In this document: positions 26,268 through 35,267 of the stretch, piece after piece
Layout: each line of letters begins with the position of its first letter
Numbering within the stretch: the first letter of the stretch is position 1
NCBI RefSeq assembly: GCF_013322225.1
Contig: NZ_JAAMFB010000019.1
Span: forward strand, 186,001-250,000
From: Agrobacterium larrymoorei
GTDB taxonomy: Bacteria; Pseudomonadota; Alphaproteobacteria; Rhizobiales; Rhizobiaceae
DNA: 64,000 nucleotides
Direction of reading: 5' to 3'
The notes under the pieces: model-generated
Seen by the model: the letters and a program-made list of their open reading frames with translations, nothing else
Databases searched by the model: none
What the model was told of the DNA's origin: nothing
Translations under genes and position numbers: made by a program

Positions 26268-27294
26268 GAGCGAGATCTTACCGGATAAGGCGCAGGAACC
26301 GATCCGCCACGGTGGCGATCTTGGCCGGGCGCGCGCGCTTTATCCGCATGCGCCAGAACCCTGGATCGACCTTTCGACGGGTATCAATCCGCATTCCTAT
26401 CCGCATTCGCCCATCCCCGCCAGCGCATTCGCGCGCCTGCCGGAACCATCCGCCTTGGCGAGGTTGAAGGAAACAGCGGCGAAAGCCTTCGGCGCTCCAT
26501 CAGCTGCACATGTGACCGCAGCGCCGGGAACGCAGATGATGATGCCGCTTCTTGCTCAAATCGCGTTGACGCATGGCGCAAAGACGGCGGCTGTATTGAC
26601 ACCGGCCTATGCAGAACATGCAAGGACCGCCCGCATGGCTGGCTTGACCGTGACGGAAGTTGCGAATTTTTCCGATTTATACGCATTCGATTACGCCGTC
26701 GTCATCAACCCCAACAACCCCGATGGCCGGGTTATCTACCATGCCAATCTCCTTGACCTCGCCACACATATGAGCACCAAGGGCGGCATGCTCGTCGTCG
26801 ACGAGGCCTTCATCGAAACCGGCTACGCCGAGAGCGTGGCGGACGCCAACACTATCGATGGGCTTGTCGTGCTGCGTTCCTTCGGCAAGTTCTACGGCAT
26901 GGCTGGCCTGCGCCTCGGCTTTGCAATCGCACATCCCGCCATTGCCGCCACGCTGGAGGCGCGTCTGGGCCCGTGGGCGGTATCCGGGCCTGCCCTGCAT
27001 GTCGCGATGGAAGCGCTTGCGGATGAGGATTGGCGCGATGAAATGAGAATCCGGCTAAGGCGGGAGGCTGAACGGCTCGACGTCATGCTCAATGAGGCGG
27101 GGCTTTATGTTGCGGGCGGAACAAGCCTTTTCCGGCTGGTGCATGATGTGCGCGCATCGTCGGTTGCCAAACACCTTGCCGAACAGGGAATTATCATCCG
27201 TGTTTTCGAAGAGCGCCCGGACGACATGCGCTTTGGGCTTCCCGGAACGGAGCTGGAGTGGCAGCGGTTGAAAGCTGCCTTGGCGGCTTTGTAG
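26266..27294 (+). CDS. cobC: Threonine-phosphate decarboxylase CobC (PLP-dependent)
   Basis: CobC decarboxylates L-threonine O-3-phosphate to (R)-1-amino-2-propanol phosphate, the linker of the nucleotide loop. The 342-residue fold-type I aminotransferase shows IRHGGDLGRARALYPHAPEP, WIDLSTGINPHSYP, VVINPNNPDGRV, LVVDEAFIE and the PLP-lysine region LRSFGKFYGMAGLRLG. The start codon shares CATG with the divergent cobD, and the upstream ribosome site is weak (GCGAAG). CobC and CobD act in consecutive steps, so the shared start region may keep their expression in balance (inference). A hairpin follows at 27305. Confidence 0.94.
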   Translation: MSEILPDKAQEPIRHGGDLGRARALYPHAPEPWIDLSTGINPHSYPHSPIPASAFARLPEPSALARLKETAAKAFGAPSAAHVTAAPGTQMMMPLLAQIALTHGAKTAAVLTPAYAEHARTARMAGLTVTEVANFSDLYAFDYAVVINPNNPDGRVIYHANLLDLATHMSTKGGMLVVDEAFIETGYAESVADANTIDGLVVLRSFGKFYGMAGLRLGFAIAHPAIAATLEARLGPWAVSGPALHVAMEALADEDWRDEMRIRLRREAERLDVMLNEAGLYVAGGTSLFRLVHDVRASSVAKHLAEQGIIIRVFEERPDDMRFGLPGTELEWQRLKAALAAL

Positions 27295-27304
27295 TGTTGT
27301 TTCC

Positions 27305-27336
27305 ATCACATGCTCGGTTTCATCCGGGCATGTGAT
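27305..27336. terminator. Hairpin between convergent cobC and the fuconate dehydratase gene
   Basis: ATCACATGCTCGG (27305-27317) and CCGGGCATGTGAT (27324-27336) pair over 13 positions with one G-T pair, around TTTCAT. It starts 10 bases after the cobC stop and lies 16 bases before the end of the minus-strand gene, so it probably serves both directions. T runs are short. Confidence 0.6.
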
Positions 27337-27351
27337 AGATACAGAGCTTTG

Positions 27352-28629
27352 TCACCCTTCAAACGTATAAGTCTCAATCGACTCCGGCTTCATTTCAATC
27401 GAAAAGCCCGGCATCTTTGGCGGCATGTAAGCGGCATCGCGGATATCGCAGCGCTCGATGAAGTGCTCGTGTAGATGGTCCACATATTCGATGACGCGGC
27501 CTTCTTTGGTACCGGATACGACGAGATAGTCGATCATCGACAGATGCTGCACATATTCGCAAAGCCCGACGCCACCCGCATGTGGCCAGACGGGTAGATT
27601 GTATTTTGCAGCAATCAGCAGCACGGCCAGAACTTCATTCAACCCGCCCATACGGCAGCTATCGATCTGCACAACATCGATTGCGCCCTCTGCGATGAAC
27701 TGTTTGAACATAATGCGGTTTTGGCACATTTCGCCGGTCGCCACTTTAACCGGCCCGATAGCCTGGCGGATTTTTCTGTGACCGGCAACGTCATCCGGGC
27801 TTGTCGGCTCCTCGATGAAGAACGGTTTGCAGAAAGCCAGCTGCTTGACCCAGTCGATAGCCTGATCCACTTCCCAGACCTGATTGGCGTCGATCATGAG
27901 ATAACGGTCAGGCCCGATGACTTCGCGGGCAATGGTGAGGCGGCGAATATCGTCTTCGAGGTCGCGACCCACCTTCATCTTCACATGGTTGAATCCGGCA
28001 TCGATGGCTTCCTGGCAGAGACGGCGCAGCTTTTCGTCGTCATAGCCAAGCCAGCCAGCGGAGGTCGTATAGCAGGCATAACCCTCACTCTTTAGGATAT
28101 CGATGCGCTCGTTTTTGCCAGCCTCTGCTTTTTTCAGGATTGCCAAGGCCTCATCGCGCGTCAACACGTCGGTCAGATAGCGGTAATCGACGATATCGGC
28201 GATTTCTTCGGCACTCATATCCGCAACCAGCTGCCAGACCGGCTTGCCCACCTGCTTCGCCAGCAAATCCCATACCGCGTTGACGACGGCACCGGTGGCG
28301 AGATGCATGGCGCCCTTATCCGGTCCGATCCAGCGAAGCTGGCTATCGCTCGTAAGATGCCGCCAATATTGGCCGGGATTTTCGAGAACCTTAGCGAGAT
28401 CGGTTCCCACAACCAGATGCCGCATTGCCTCGATTGCCATGCAGCAGATATCGTTGCCGCGCCCGATGGTGAAGGTGAGGCCGTGTCCTTTCAGGCTTGG
28501 CTCATCGGTATCGAGAATGACATAGGCAGCCGAGTAATCGGGGTCGGGGTTCATGGCATCGGAGCCGTCGAGGCTCTGGGAGGTCGGGAAGCGCAGGTCG
28601 AAAACGCGCAGGTCAGTGATCTTGGTCAT
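27352..28629 (-). CDS. fucD: L-fuconate dehydratase (enolase superfamily)
   Basis: FucD removes water from L-fuconate to give 2-keto-3-deoxy-L-fuconate. The 425-residue enolase-superfamily enzyme has the catalytic KxK (FNHVKMKVGRDLEDD) and the three metal ligands in LMIDANQVW, FFIEEPTSPDD and VATGEM. A His base lies in VWPHAGGVGLCEYVQHLSM. The N terminus (ITDLRVFDLRFPTSQSLDGS DAMNPDPDYSAAYV, joined) and RWIGPDKGAMHLATGAVVNA are typical of the fuconate dehydratase group rather than of tartrate or galactonate dehydratases. It is the last gene of the transporter-led minus-strand operon. The substrate is inferred from family likeness. Confidence 0.88.
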   Translation of the reverse strand: MTKITDLRVFDLRFPTSQSLDGSDAMNPDPDYSAAYVILDTDEPSLKGHGLTFTIGRGNDICCMAIEAMRHLVVGTDLAKVLENPGQYWRHLTSDSQLRWIGPDKGAMHLATGAVVNAVWDLLAKQVGKPVWQLVADMSAEEIADIVDYRYLTDVLTRDEALAILKKAEAGKNERIDILKSEGYACYTTSAGWLGYDDEKLRRLCQEAIDAGFNHVKMKVGRDLEDDIRRLTIAREVIGPDRYLMIDANQVWEVDQAIDWVKQLAFCKPFFIEEPTSPDDVAGHRKIRQAIGPVKVATGEMCQNRIMFKQFIAEGAIDVVQIDSCRMGGLNEVLAVLLIAAKYNLPVWPHAGGVGLCEYVQHLSMIDYLVVSGTKEGRVIEYVDHLHEHFIERCDIRDAAYMPPKMPGFSIEMKPESIETYTFEG

Positions 28630-28683
28630 GGCCGTTTACTCGCGGTCAGAGGTCATTGAATTCATGTATCGTGAATGTCGTGC

Positions 28684-29694
28684 TCAGGCGACTTCCACCA
28701 TTCCCTTGATGACGCCCGCTTTGGGGTTCGTCAGATCGGCAAATCGAGACGGTACGTCCGAGAGCGTCATGCGATGGGTGATGAGCGCTTCCGGCACCTT
28801 GCCTGCCCGCAGCGCCTCAAGCACCCGCTCGAAATCCTCCGGCGTGGCGTTGCGGCTGCCGAGAAGGGTTGTCTCGCGCTTGTGAAATTCCGGATCGTTG
28901 AAGCCGATATCGCTCGCAACGATGGAGACGAGAACATAGGAGCCGCCATGTCCTACGAAGGAAAAGCCGCGCTCCATGGCTTTCGGATTTCCAGTTGCAT
29001 CGAATACGACATCGAAGAAATCACCACCAGTGATCTCGCTCAGTTGGTCCTTGTCGCCTTCGCCGAGGAGAACGATGTTTGAGACGCCAAGCTGATCCCG
29101 GCAGAAGGATAGCCGGTCTTCACGGCTGTCGATCATCGTGACCCTGCCGCCATTCAAAACAGCAAAGACAGCAACCGCCATGCCGATGGGACCCGCGCCG
29201 ACGATCAGGACATGCTGATCCTTTTCGACGGCACCGCGACGCACCGCATGAGCGCCGATTGCCAGAAACTCGGTCATTGCCGCCTGATCGAGGCTGAGGC
29301 CTTCCGCCTTCAGAACGAATTGTCGCGGAACGCTCAAATATTCCACCATGCCGCCATCGCGGTGAACGCCAAGCACACCGATATTGCGGCAGCAATTGCT
29401 CTTGCCCTTCAGGCAGGCGCTGCAATGGCCGCAGGAGATATAGGGAATGATGGTGACGATATCCCCGGCTGAAAGAGTGCTTCCATCCGGCGCTTCCTCC
29501 ACCGTGCCTGCAAGTTCATGACCCATGACCCGTGGATAGGAGAGGTAGGGCTGATTGCCGGTGAAGATGTGCAAATCCGTGCCGCAGACGCCAATGCGAC
29601 GAATGCGCACCAGAACCTCGTCCGTCTTGCGAGCGGGCTTTGGCAACTCCTTCGCGATGAGTTGACCGGGTTTGTCGCAAAAAATCGCCAGCAT
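28684..29694 (-). CDS. Zinc-dependent alcohol dehydrogenase family protein (MDR)
   Basis: A 336-residue medium-chain dehydrogenase. It has a catalytic zinc site (GVCGTDLHIFTGNQ, GHELAGTVEEA), four structural-zinc cysteines in CGHCSACLKGKSNCC, and a Rossmann fold (HVLIVGAGPIGMAVAVFAVL, VTMIDSREDRLS). It belongs to the sorbitol/threonine/L-idonate dehydrogenase-like group and should oxidise a secondary alcohol of a sugar or sugar acid with NAD(P). In the usual L-fucose route, oxidation of 2-keto-3-deoxy-L-fuconate is done by a short-chain dehydrogenase. This enzyme may replace it or act on another acid. It starts 3 bases after the lactonase stop, and fucD follows. Confidence 0.85.
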   Translation of the reverse strand: MLAIFCDKPGQLIAKELPKPARKTDEVLVRIRRIGVCGTDLHIFTGNQPYLSYPRVMGHELAGTVEEAPDGSTLSAGDIVTIIPYISCGHCSACLKGKSNCCRNIGVLGVHRDGGMVEYLSVPRQFVLKAEGLSLDQAAMTEFLAIGAHAVRRGAVEKDQHVLIVGAGPIGMAVAVFAVLNGGRVTMIDSREDRLSFCRDQLGVSNIVLLGEGDKDQLSEITGGDFFDVVFDATGNPKAMERGFSFVGHGGSYVLVSIVASDIGFNDPEFHKRETTLLGSRNATPEDFERVLEALRAGKVPEALITHRMTLSDVPSRFADLTNPKAGVIKGMVEVA

Positions 29695-29697
29695 GGA

Positions 29698-30519
29698 TCA
29701 CCTGTCTGAAAGAGAATAAAAACGAGTGGCATTCCCACCGAAGATAGCGGCGTGATGCTCCTCCGGTACGATATCCCGGCAGAAATCGAGCCAGCCCTGA
29801 TAGTCTCCCGCGAGCCGCAGCACTGGCCAGTCGCTGCCAAAAATCACGCGCTCCGCGCCGAAGAGTTCGAGGATGGTTTCCGCATAGGGGCGCACGGCTT
29901 CCGGCTTCTGCTCACCACGTTCGGTCAAAAGGCCGGAAAGCTTGCAGTGAAGATTGGGAAGGGTGGCGAGGGCGGCCATGTCCTTGCGCCACGCGCCGTA
30001 ACGGCCTGTCGCTATCAAGGGCTTCGCGCCATGGTCGATGACGATGGGCAGGCCGGAATACTCCGTGGCAAAGCGCAGCAGATAGGGAAGATGCAGCGGC
30101 AGCACGAGAGCATCAAAAACAAGGCCATGCTCGATAAGCGCGTTCACGGCAGGCTCAAGAGTCCCATCATGAATCCAGCTAACATCTGCAATATCCTGCA
30201 ACATAGGCCGCACGCCCTTGAAGGCAGGATGCGCCGCACGTCGCACTATTTCCGAGGCGGCATTGTCAGCCTTCATATCCACCCAGCCGACGACGCCCTT
30301 GATGAAGGCGTTGTCATCGGCCAGCGCAAGCATGAAGTCCGTATCGGCAGCGCTTTCCATCGTCTGCACCAGCACCGTGCCGGAGATGCCCGCTTGCTGC
30401 ATCAGAGGCCTGAGATCAGCGGGCAGAAAGTCATGGTAAATCGCCCCGAGCGACGGCGGCGGCCATTGGCCCCGTCGGTCTTTCAGCAGCCAGAAATGCT
30501 GATGCGCATCGATCAGCAT
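29698..30519 (-). CDS. Amidohydrolase family protein, probable sugar lactonase (L-fuconolactonase-like)
   Basis: A 273-residue COG3618-type TIM-barrel hydrolase. Metal-site motifs are IDAHQHFW at the start, VVGWVDMKA, FKGVRPMLQD, PIVIDHGAKP, LHCKLSGL and VIFGSDWPV near the end. Members of this group open sugar lactones, including L-fucono-1,5-lactone, which fits the context: a sugar dehydrogenase upstream and an acid dehydratase downstream. I use the ATG at 30519 (MLIDAHQHFW), preceded by GAGG at a workable distance. The ATG at 30534 is also possible and would overlap the reductase gene by 11 bases. Confidence 0.83.
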   Translation of the reverse strand: MLIDAHQHFWLLKDRRGQWPPPSLGAIYHDFLPADLRPLMQQAGISGTVLVQTMESAADTDFMLALADDNAFIKGVVGWVDMKADNAASEIVRRAAHPAFKGVRPMLQDIADVSWIHDGTLEPAVNALIEHGLVFDALVLPLHLPYLLRFATEYSGLPIVIDHGAKPLIATGRYGAWRKDMAALATLPNLHCKLSGLLTERGEQKPEAVRPYAETILELFGAERVIFGSDWPVLRLAGDYQGWLDFCRDIVPEEHHAAIFGGNATRFYSLSDR

Positions 30520-30523
30520 CGGC

Positions 30524-31537
30524 TCAGCCCTCATTGCCCGGTACTGGCGCGCCGTCTGAAATCAGTCCGCGCCTTTGTAATTCGCTCCAGAACTCAGCCG
30601 GAATCTGCTGCTCGAACCAGTCGATATTGGAGGACAGCTGCTCTCCATTGCGCGCGCCGGAGACGACCGTAACCGAAGCCGGATGCGCAAGCGGAAACTG
30701 CAACGCCGCCGCTTGCAGGGAAACGCCGAGCTCTTCACAGACATCGTGCAGCGCATCGATCCGCGCCAGCATTTCGGCAGGGGCATCGGCATAATTGAAC
30801 TTTCGATTACCCGCCAGGATGCCTGAATTGAACGCGCCAGCCACGACGATGCCGACACCCTTTTCGGCGCAGGCATTCATGAAATCGAGGCTCTGCTGCT
30901 CCAGCAGCGTGTAACGGCCTGCAAGCATGGCGACATCGATATCGAATTCATCCATCGCGTCGCGCACGACTTCCCACTCGTTGACGCCAAGGCCCACGGC
31001 TTTGGTGGAACCCTCGGACCGCAGCCTGTCCAGCGCCTTGAAGCCGCCGCCCGATGTAAGCTGCTCCCAGTAATGCTGGTGCTTTTCGCCATGGGTGAAG
31101 GGGCCGATATCGTGGATATAGAGAATGTCGGGGTTGAGGATACCAAGCCGCTGCTGGCTCGCCTCGAAAGAGCGCATGATGCCATCATGCGAATAATCGT
31201 AGTGTGGGCGGAAGGGTAGGGGCGCGACGTAGGCGTCTTCCTCAGGTCCAACCGTCTCATCCGGCACCATGACGCGCCCGACTTTGGTGCTGATCGTATA
31301 TTCGCCGCGATCATGCTCCGTCACCATCGTACCAAGCCGACGCTCCGAGCGCGTATAGCCGTAGAAAGGCGCGGTGTCGAAATAGCGCATGCCGTTGGCC
31401 CATGCCGTATCGAAGGCACCTCTGGATTCCTCATAAGGCGTAAGACGATAGAGATTGCCCATCTGGGCACAGCCGAGACCCATCACAGTCACTTCGACAT
31501 CGCGGCGTGGCAGTTTGCGTTTCTCGGAGACTTTCAT
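30524..31537 (-). CDS. Aldo/keto reductase, probable L-fucose / D-threo-aldose 1-dehydrogenase
   Basis: A 337-residue aldo/keto reductase with the catalytic tetrad in FDTAPFYGYTRSERRLG (Asp and Tyr), ISTKVGR (Lys) and LYIHDIG (His). VGLGVNEWEVV, GRYTLLEQQSLDFMNACAEK and VAGAFNSGILAGN are typical of the D-threo-aldose 1-dehydrogenase group, which oxidises L-fucose and similar sugars to the lactone. It would be the first catabolic step after uptake. It is followed by the lactonase gene, with 4 bases between its stop and the start I use there. Upstream, a perfect palindrome separates it from the binding-protein gene. Confidence 0.87.
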   Translation of the reverse strand: MKVSEKRKLPRRDVEVTVMGLGCAQMGNLYRLTPYEESRGAFDTAWANGMRYFDTAPFYGYTRSERRLGTMVTEHDRGEYTISTKVGRVMVPDETVGPEEDAYVAPLPFRPHYDYSHDGIMRSFEASQQRLGILNPDILYIHDIGPFTHGEKHQHYWEQLTSGGGFKALDRLRSEGSTKAVGLGVNEWEVVRDAMDEFDIDVAMLAGRYTLLEQQSLDFMNACAEKGVGIVVAGAFNSGILAGNRKFNYADAPAEMLARIDALHDVCEELGVSLQAAALQFPLAHPASVTVVSGARNGEQLSSNIDWFEQQIPAEFWSELQRRGLISDGAPVPGNEG

Positions 31538-31584
31538 GGCAATCGCTTTCAGAATTTGCAGATGGGTTGGTTGCGGTTCTCTCT

Positions 31585-31613
31585 GTCATCCTCGGGCTTG
31601 TCCCGAGGATGAC
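31585..31613. repeat. REP-like perfect palindrome
   Basis: GTCATCCTCGGG (31585-31596) and CCCGAGGATGAC (31602-31613) form a perfect 12-bp stem around CTTGT in the 94-base gap between the binding-protein and aldo/keto reductase genes. From memory, nearly identical palindromes are scattered between genes in many Rhizobiales genomes. No second copy occurs in this window. It may terminate transcription partly or protect the binding-protein mRNA. Confidence 0.7.
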
Positions 31614-31631
31614 GGAGGCAATGGGTACAAC

Positions 31632-32573
31632 TCAGTACAGAACGTTCTTCGCTTCGGGCTTGTCGATATTGTCCTTGGTCACGACCACGACGCCGGTATC
31701 GACGAACTTCTCGACCTTTTCCTTCTTGATGAGCTTGGTGACGGTTTCGACGCCCTTCTCACCCATCTGGTAGGAGCCCTGAACGACGATGCCGGCAAGC
31801 GTGCCGTCCTTGACGAAGTTCTGGAGATCCTGGTTGCCATCGAAGCCGATGGCGACGACCTTGCCAGCCTTGCCGGATTGAGCAAGCGCACGGCCAACAC
31901 CGATAGCCGTCGGCTCATTGGCGCCGAAGATGCCCTTTAGGTCGGAATTGGCGGCCAGAACGTCGGTGGTCTGGTTCAGCGCGGTCGCCATCTGCGACTG
32001 CGAATAGAACGGGCCAACGATCTGAAGCTTCGAATTCGCCTTGATGTAATCGGTAAAGCCGCCGACGCGACCGATTTCCGAACCGGCACCGGCCACGTAA
32101 GACATGACCGCGATCTTGCCTTCCTTACCGACCTTGTCGATCAGCGCCTGAGCGGCAAGCTCACCGGCCTTCTTGTTGTCGGTAGCCAGGAAGGACTGGT
32201 AATATTGCTCGGCACCCTTGGCGAGCTGCGAGTCCACGATCACCACCGGGATACGGGCTTCCCAGGCCTTTTTCACGGCAGGCACAAGCGCATCCGGGTC
32301 GGACGGCGCAAGAACAATACCGGCGACCTTACGGTTGACCGCGTTCTCCACCATGTTGACCTGATCGGCGATGGCCGATTCAGAGGCCGGGCCCTGGAAG
32401 GTCATGGTATTGCCGGACGAATTCTTCATCGCCGCATCCGCGCCCTTCTGGACGTTCTGCCAGAAGGTCGAGTTGACGGTTTTCACGATGACGGCGATTT
32501 CGCCAGCCTGAACCGTGGAAACGCTCCACAGTGCAATGGCGGAGGTCAAAAGGGCAGTCGCAAGTTTCTTCAT
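31632..32573 (-). CDS. Sugar ABC transporter, periplasmic binding protein (RbsB-like, CUT2)
   Basis: A 313-residue exported protein. The signal peptide MKKLATALLTSAIALWSVST (cleavage near VQA/GE) is followed by a type I periplasmic binding fold of the ribose/galactose group: EIAVIVKTVNSTFWQNVQKG, VAGIVLAPSDPDALVPAVKK, IPVVIVDSQL, LKGIFGANEPTAIGVGRAL and VVAIGFDGNQDLQNFVKDG. It should capture the sugar and deliver it to the permease upstream. I start at 32573 (MKKL) rather than four codons earlier. A 97-base spacer separates it from the permease. The ligand is inferred from the catabolic genes. Confidence 0.92.
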   Translation of the reverse strand: MKKLATALLTSAIALWSVSTVQAGEIAVIVKTVNSTFWQNVQKGADAAMKNSSGNTMTFQGPASESAIADQVNMVENAVNRKVAGIVLAPSDPDALVPAVKKAWEARIPVVIVDSQLAKGAEQYYQSFLATDNKKAGELAAQALIDKVGKEGKIAVMSYVAGAGSEIGRVGGFTDYIKANSKLQIVGPFYSQSQMATALNQTTDVLAANSDLKGIFGANEPTAIGVGRALAQSGKAGKVVAIGFDGNQDLQNFVKDGTLAGIVVQGSYQMGEKGVETVTKLIKKEKVEKFVDTGVVVVTKDNIDKPEAKNVLY

Positions 32574-32670
32574 GTCTTCCTCCAATGTACCGCCACTGCG
32601 AGAGCTCCTCTTCTCAGTGCCGGTTATCCCGCGGATAGGGTCCGCACCCTCACTTTAAAACTGAAAGCAC

Positions 32671-33693
32671 TCAGCGCCTGTTACGCAGTTGGTCGATCCA
32701 CACCGTGCCCAGAATGACGAGGCCGATGATGATCTGCTGAGTGAAGGCGGAGACGCCGTTCATGTTGAGGCCATTGCGTAAGATTCCGATCACGAAGGCA
32801 CCGATGAATGTGCCGGAGATCGTACCCACACCGCCGATCAGCGACGTTCCGCCGATGACGGCACTGGCAATGGCATCGAGTTCATACATCATGCCCTCAT
32901 TCGGCTGGGCGGTAACAAGGCGAGACATCAGCACGCAGCCAGTCAGGCCAGCTAGAGTGCCAGACAGAATGTAGGTGAAATTCGTGACGCCTGCGACGTT
33001 GACGCCGGAAAGGCGCGCAGCTTCCGCATTGGAACCCACCGCATAGATATGGCGGCCCAGAACCGAGCGGTTCAGCATGAAGGACACGGCAACCGCGATG
33101 ACGATCATCAGAATGACAGGGTAGGGGATGCCCGGAAAAGCAACATTCGGAAAGCCGTCATCGCCAATCGTGACGACCTTGAACAGCGCACCGTTACCCA
33201 GCTCACCAAAGGATTCTCCAAGCCCGGATACTGCGCGCGCACCGGTGATCTGAAGTGCAACGCCGCGTGCAATCAGCATCATTCCAAGCGTGGCGATGAA
33301 GGGCGGCAGCTTGAAACGGGTGACCAGTAGGCCGTTGATGAGACCACAGAGCGAGCCGGTGAAAATGCCGAGCAGCATGCCGACAGGCACCGGCATTCCA
33401 AGTTCTTTCACGGCAAGCGCCGCCACTACACCGGACAGCGCCAGCACGGAACCCACGGAAAGATCGATACCGCCGGTGATGATGACGCAGGTAGCACCGA
33501 TGCCGAGAAGAGCAATCGAGGTCACCTGAAGCGCAATCGTCATGGCATTGTTGACCGTGAAGAAGGCGCTGCTGGTAGCGGAAAACACCATCGTCAGCAC
33601 CACAAGGCTGCCGAGCGCGGCAAACTTCTGGATGATGTCCTTCTGCCGGTCGTTGAACTTAAAGCTTTTCGACGTTTCTGCGATATTCGCCAT
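32671..33693 (-). CDS. Sugar ABC transporter permease (RbsC-like, CUT2)
   Basis: A 340-residue inner-membrane protein with eight to ten hydrophobic segments (ALGSLVVLTMVFSATSSAFF, IALLGIGATCVIITGGIDLS, VILMIVIAVAVSFML). It carries the CUT2 signatures GGIDLSVGSVLALSGVVAA, GLINGLLVTRFKLPPFIATL, YAVGSNAEAARLSG and AIASAVIGGTSLIGGVGTI. It forms the channel used by the binding protein and the ATPase. It begins 8 bases after the ATPase stop. Confidence 0.93.
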   Translation of the reverse strand: MANIAETSKSFKFNDRQKDIIQKFAALGSLVVLTMVFSATSSAFFTVNNAMTIALQVTSIALLGIGATCVIITGGIDLSVGSVLALSGVVAALAVKELGMPVPVGMLLGIFTGSLCGLINGLLVTRFKLPPFIATLGMMLIARGVALQITGARAVSGLGESFGELGNGALFKVVTIGDDGFPNVAFPGIPYPVILMIVIAVAVSFMLNRSVLGRHIYAVGSNAEAARLSGVNVAGVTNFTYILSGTLAGLTGCVLMSRLVTAQPNEGMMYELDAIASAVIGGTSLIGGVGTISGTFIGAFVIGILRNGLNMNGVSAFTQQIIIGLVILGTVWIDQLRNRR

Positions 33694-33701
33694 GTCTCAC
33701 C

Positions 33702-35267
33702 TCATTGCGCCTTGCGGCTATAGCCGGAGGCATAGCGCATGATTTCTTCCTGATTGGTCTTGGCCGTCTCGACCACGCCGGTAATCGTTCCCTCGTGGAA
33801 GACGGCGATACGATCCGTCAGCCCCAGCACTTCGGGCAGTTCCGAACTGATGAGAATGACGCCGATGCCGCGTGCGGCCAGTTCGTCCATGATCTTGTAG
33901 ATCGCGAATTTCGCACCGACATCGATGCCGCGCGTCGGCTCATCGAAGAACAGCACGCGCGACTGCCGGAACAGCCATTTGCCGATAATGATTTTCTGCT
34001 GGTTTCCACCGGAAAGCAGCCGAACCGTCTGCTTGATCGACGGCGTGCGGATATTGAGAAGATCGACATAGCGCTTGGCCACATCGTCGTGCTTCTTAAA
34101 ATCGATCAGGCCGAAACGGTTGGAAACCTCGTCCATATTGGCAAGCGATGTATTCGCAGCCACCGACATCTTGATCGCAAGGCCGTCGCTCTTTCTATCT
34201 TCGGAAAGATAGGCGATGCCCTGTTCGATGGCATCCTGCGGCGACTTGATCGAAAGCTCGCGGCCTTCGAACGTGATGGTGCCTGCATCGAAGGCATCCG
34301 CGCCGAAAATAGCGCGGGCGACTTCCGTTCGCCCGGCGCCCATAAGGCCTGCAAAGCCCAGGATCTCGCCACGGCGCAGCTCGAAGCTCACGTCATTGAA
34401 CACGCCGGTCCGCGTCAGTCCCTTTACCGAGAAGATCACCTCATCACTCGGCACGGACGTCCGCTCCGGAAACTTTTCTTCCAGCGACCGACCGACCATC
34501 CGGGTTACGATATCGTCCACCGTAATTGCGCTGAAATCGTCCGTCGAAATATAGCGCCCGTCGCGCAGCACGGTCACGCGATCGACAATTTCCGCCATCT
34601 CATCCAGGCGGTGCGAGATATAGACGACGCCGACGCCGGATGCCTTCAGATCGCGAATGACCTTGAACAGCAGTCGCGTCTCCTGCTCGGTCAGCGAAGA
34701 TGTCGGCTCATCCATGATGAGAACTTCGGCATCGAGAGACAGCGCCTTGGCGATTTCCACCATCTGGCACTGCGCGACCGAAAGCCCGCGCACCATGCGG
34801 TCGGGATCGAGATCGATGCCGAGACGGTCGAGACAGCGCTTCGCATCGGCGCGCAGCTTCTTGCGGTCGACCAGAAAACCTTTTCTCGGCTCGCGCGCCA
34901 GATAGATATTCTCGGCAACGCTCAAATGCGGGACGAGGTTGAGTTCCTGATGGATGATCGCGATGCCAGCCGCTTCCGATTCCAGCGGCGAGGCATATTG
35001 AACCTGCTGACCTTTGTGGAGGATCGTACCGCTGGTGGGCTGGTAGACGCCGCTGACGATCTTCATCAGCGTGGACTTACCGGCACCGTTTTCACCGCAG
35101 ACGGCGTGAACTTCACCGGCGCGCAGATCGAAATGCACATCGCTCAGCGCTTTGACGCCGGGAAATTCCTTGCTGATATTGTCCAGCCTAAGAAGCACCC
35201 GCGATTGCTCGCGCGGCTCCCGGCGGACGCCATCATGGCTCGAACTGGTCGATGCGCCTTGCACCAT
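33702..35267 (-). CDS. Sugar ABC transporter ATP-binding protein (RbsA-like, two nucleotide-binding domains)
   Basis: A 521-residue tandem ATPase. The first domain has Walker A GENGAGKSTLMKI, signature GLSVAQCQMVEIAKAL and Walker B VLIMDEPTSSLT. The second has a degenerate Walker A (GLMGAGRTEVARAIFG, with Arg in place of Lys), LLSGGNQQKIIIGKWL and VLFFDEPTRGIDVGAKF. This pattern is standard for the CUT2 sugar importers. It is the first gene of the transporter and catabolic operon, starting 256 bases from the divergent regulator gene. The first 20 or so residues (MVQGASTSSSHDGVRREPRE) are unconserved, so a later start is possible. Confidence 0.93.
   Translation of the reverse strand: MVQGASTSSSHDGVRREPREQSRVLLRLDNISKEFPGVKALSDVHFDLRAGEVHAVCGENGAGKSTLMKIVSGVYQPTSGTILHKGQQVQYASPLESEAAGIAIIHQELNLVPHLSVAENIYLAREPRKGFLVDRKKLRADAKRCLDRLGIDLDPDRMVRGLSVAQCQMVEIAKALSLDAEVLIMDEPTSSLTEQETRLLFKVIRDLKASGVGVVYISHRLDEMAEIVDRVTVLRDGRYISTDDFSAITVDDIVTRMVGRSLEEKFPERTSVPSDEVIFSVKGLTRTGVFNDVSFELRRGEILGFAGLMGAGRTEVARAIFGADAFDAGTITFEGRELSIKSPQDAIEQGIAYLSEDRKSDGLAIKMSVAANTSLANMDEVSNRFGLIDFKKHDDVAKRYVDLLNIRTPSIKQTVRLLSGGNQQKIIIGKWLFRQSRVLFFDEPTRGIDVGAKFAIYKIMDELAARGIGVILISSELPEVLGLTDRIAVFHEGTITGVVETAKTNQEEIMRYASGYSRKAQ

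Noticed and set aside
32581-32670. Inverted repeats between permease and binding-protein genes as a terminator
   Set aside because: Pairing is imperfect and no T run follows on the minus strand. Processing is possible but not supported enough to list.
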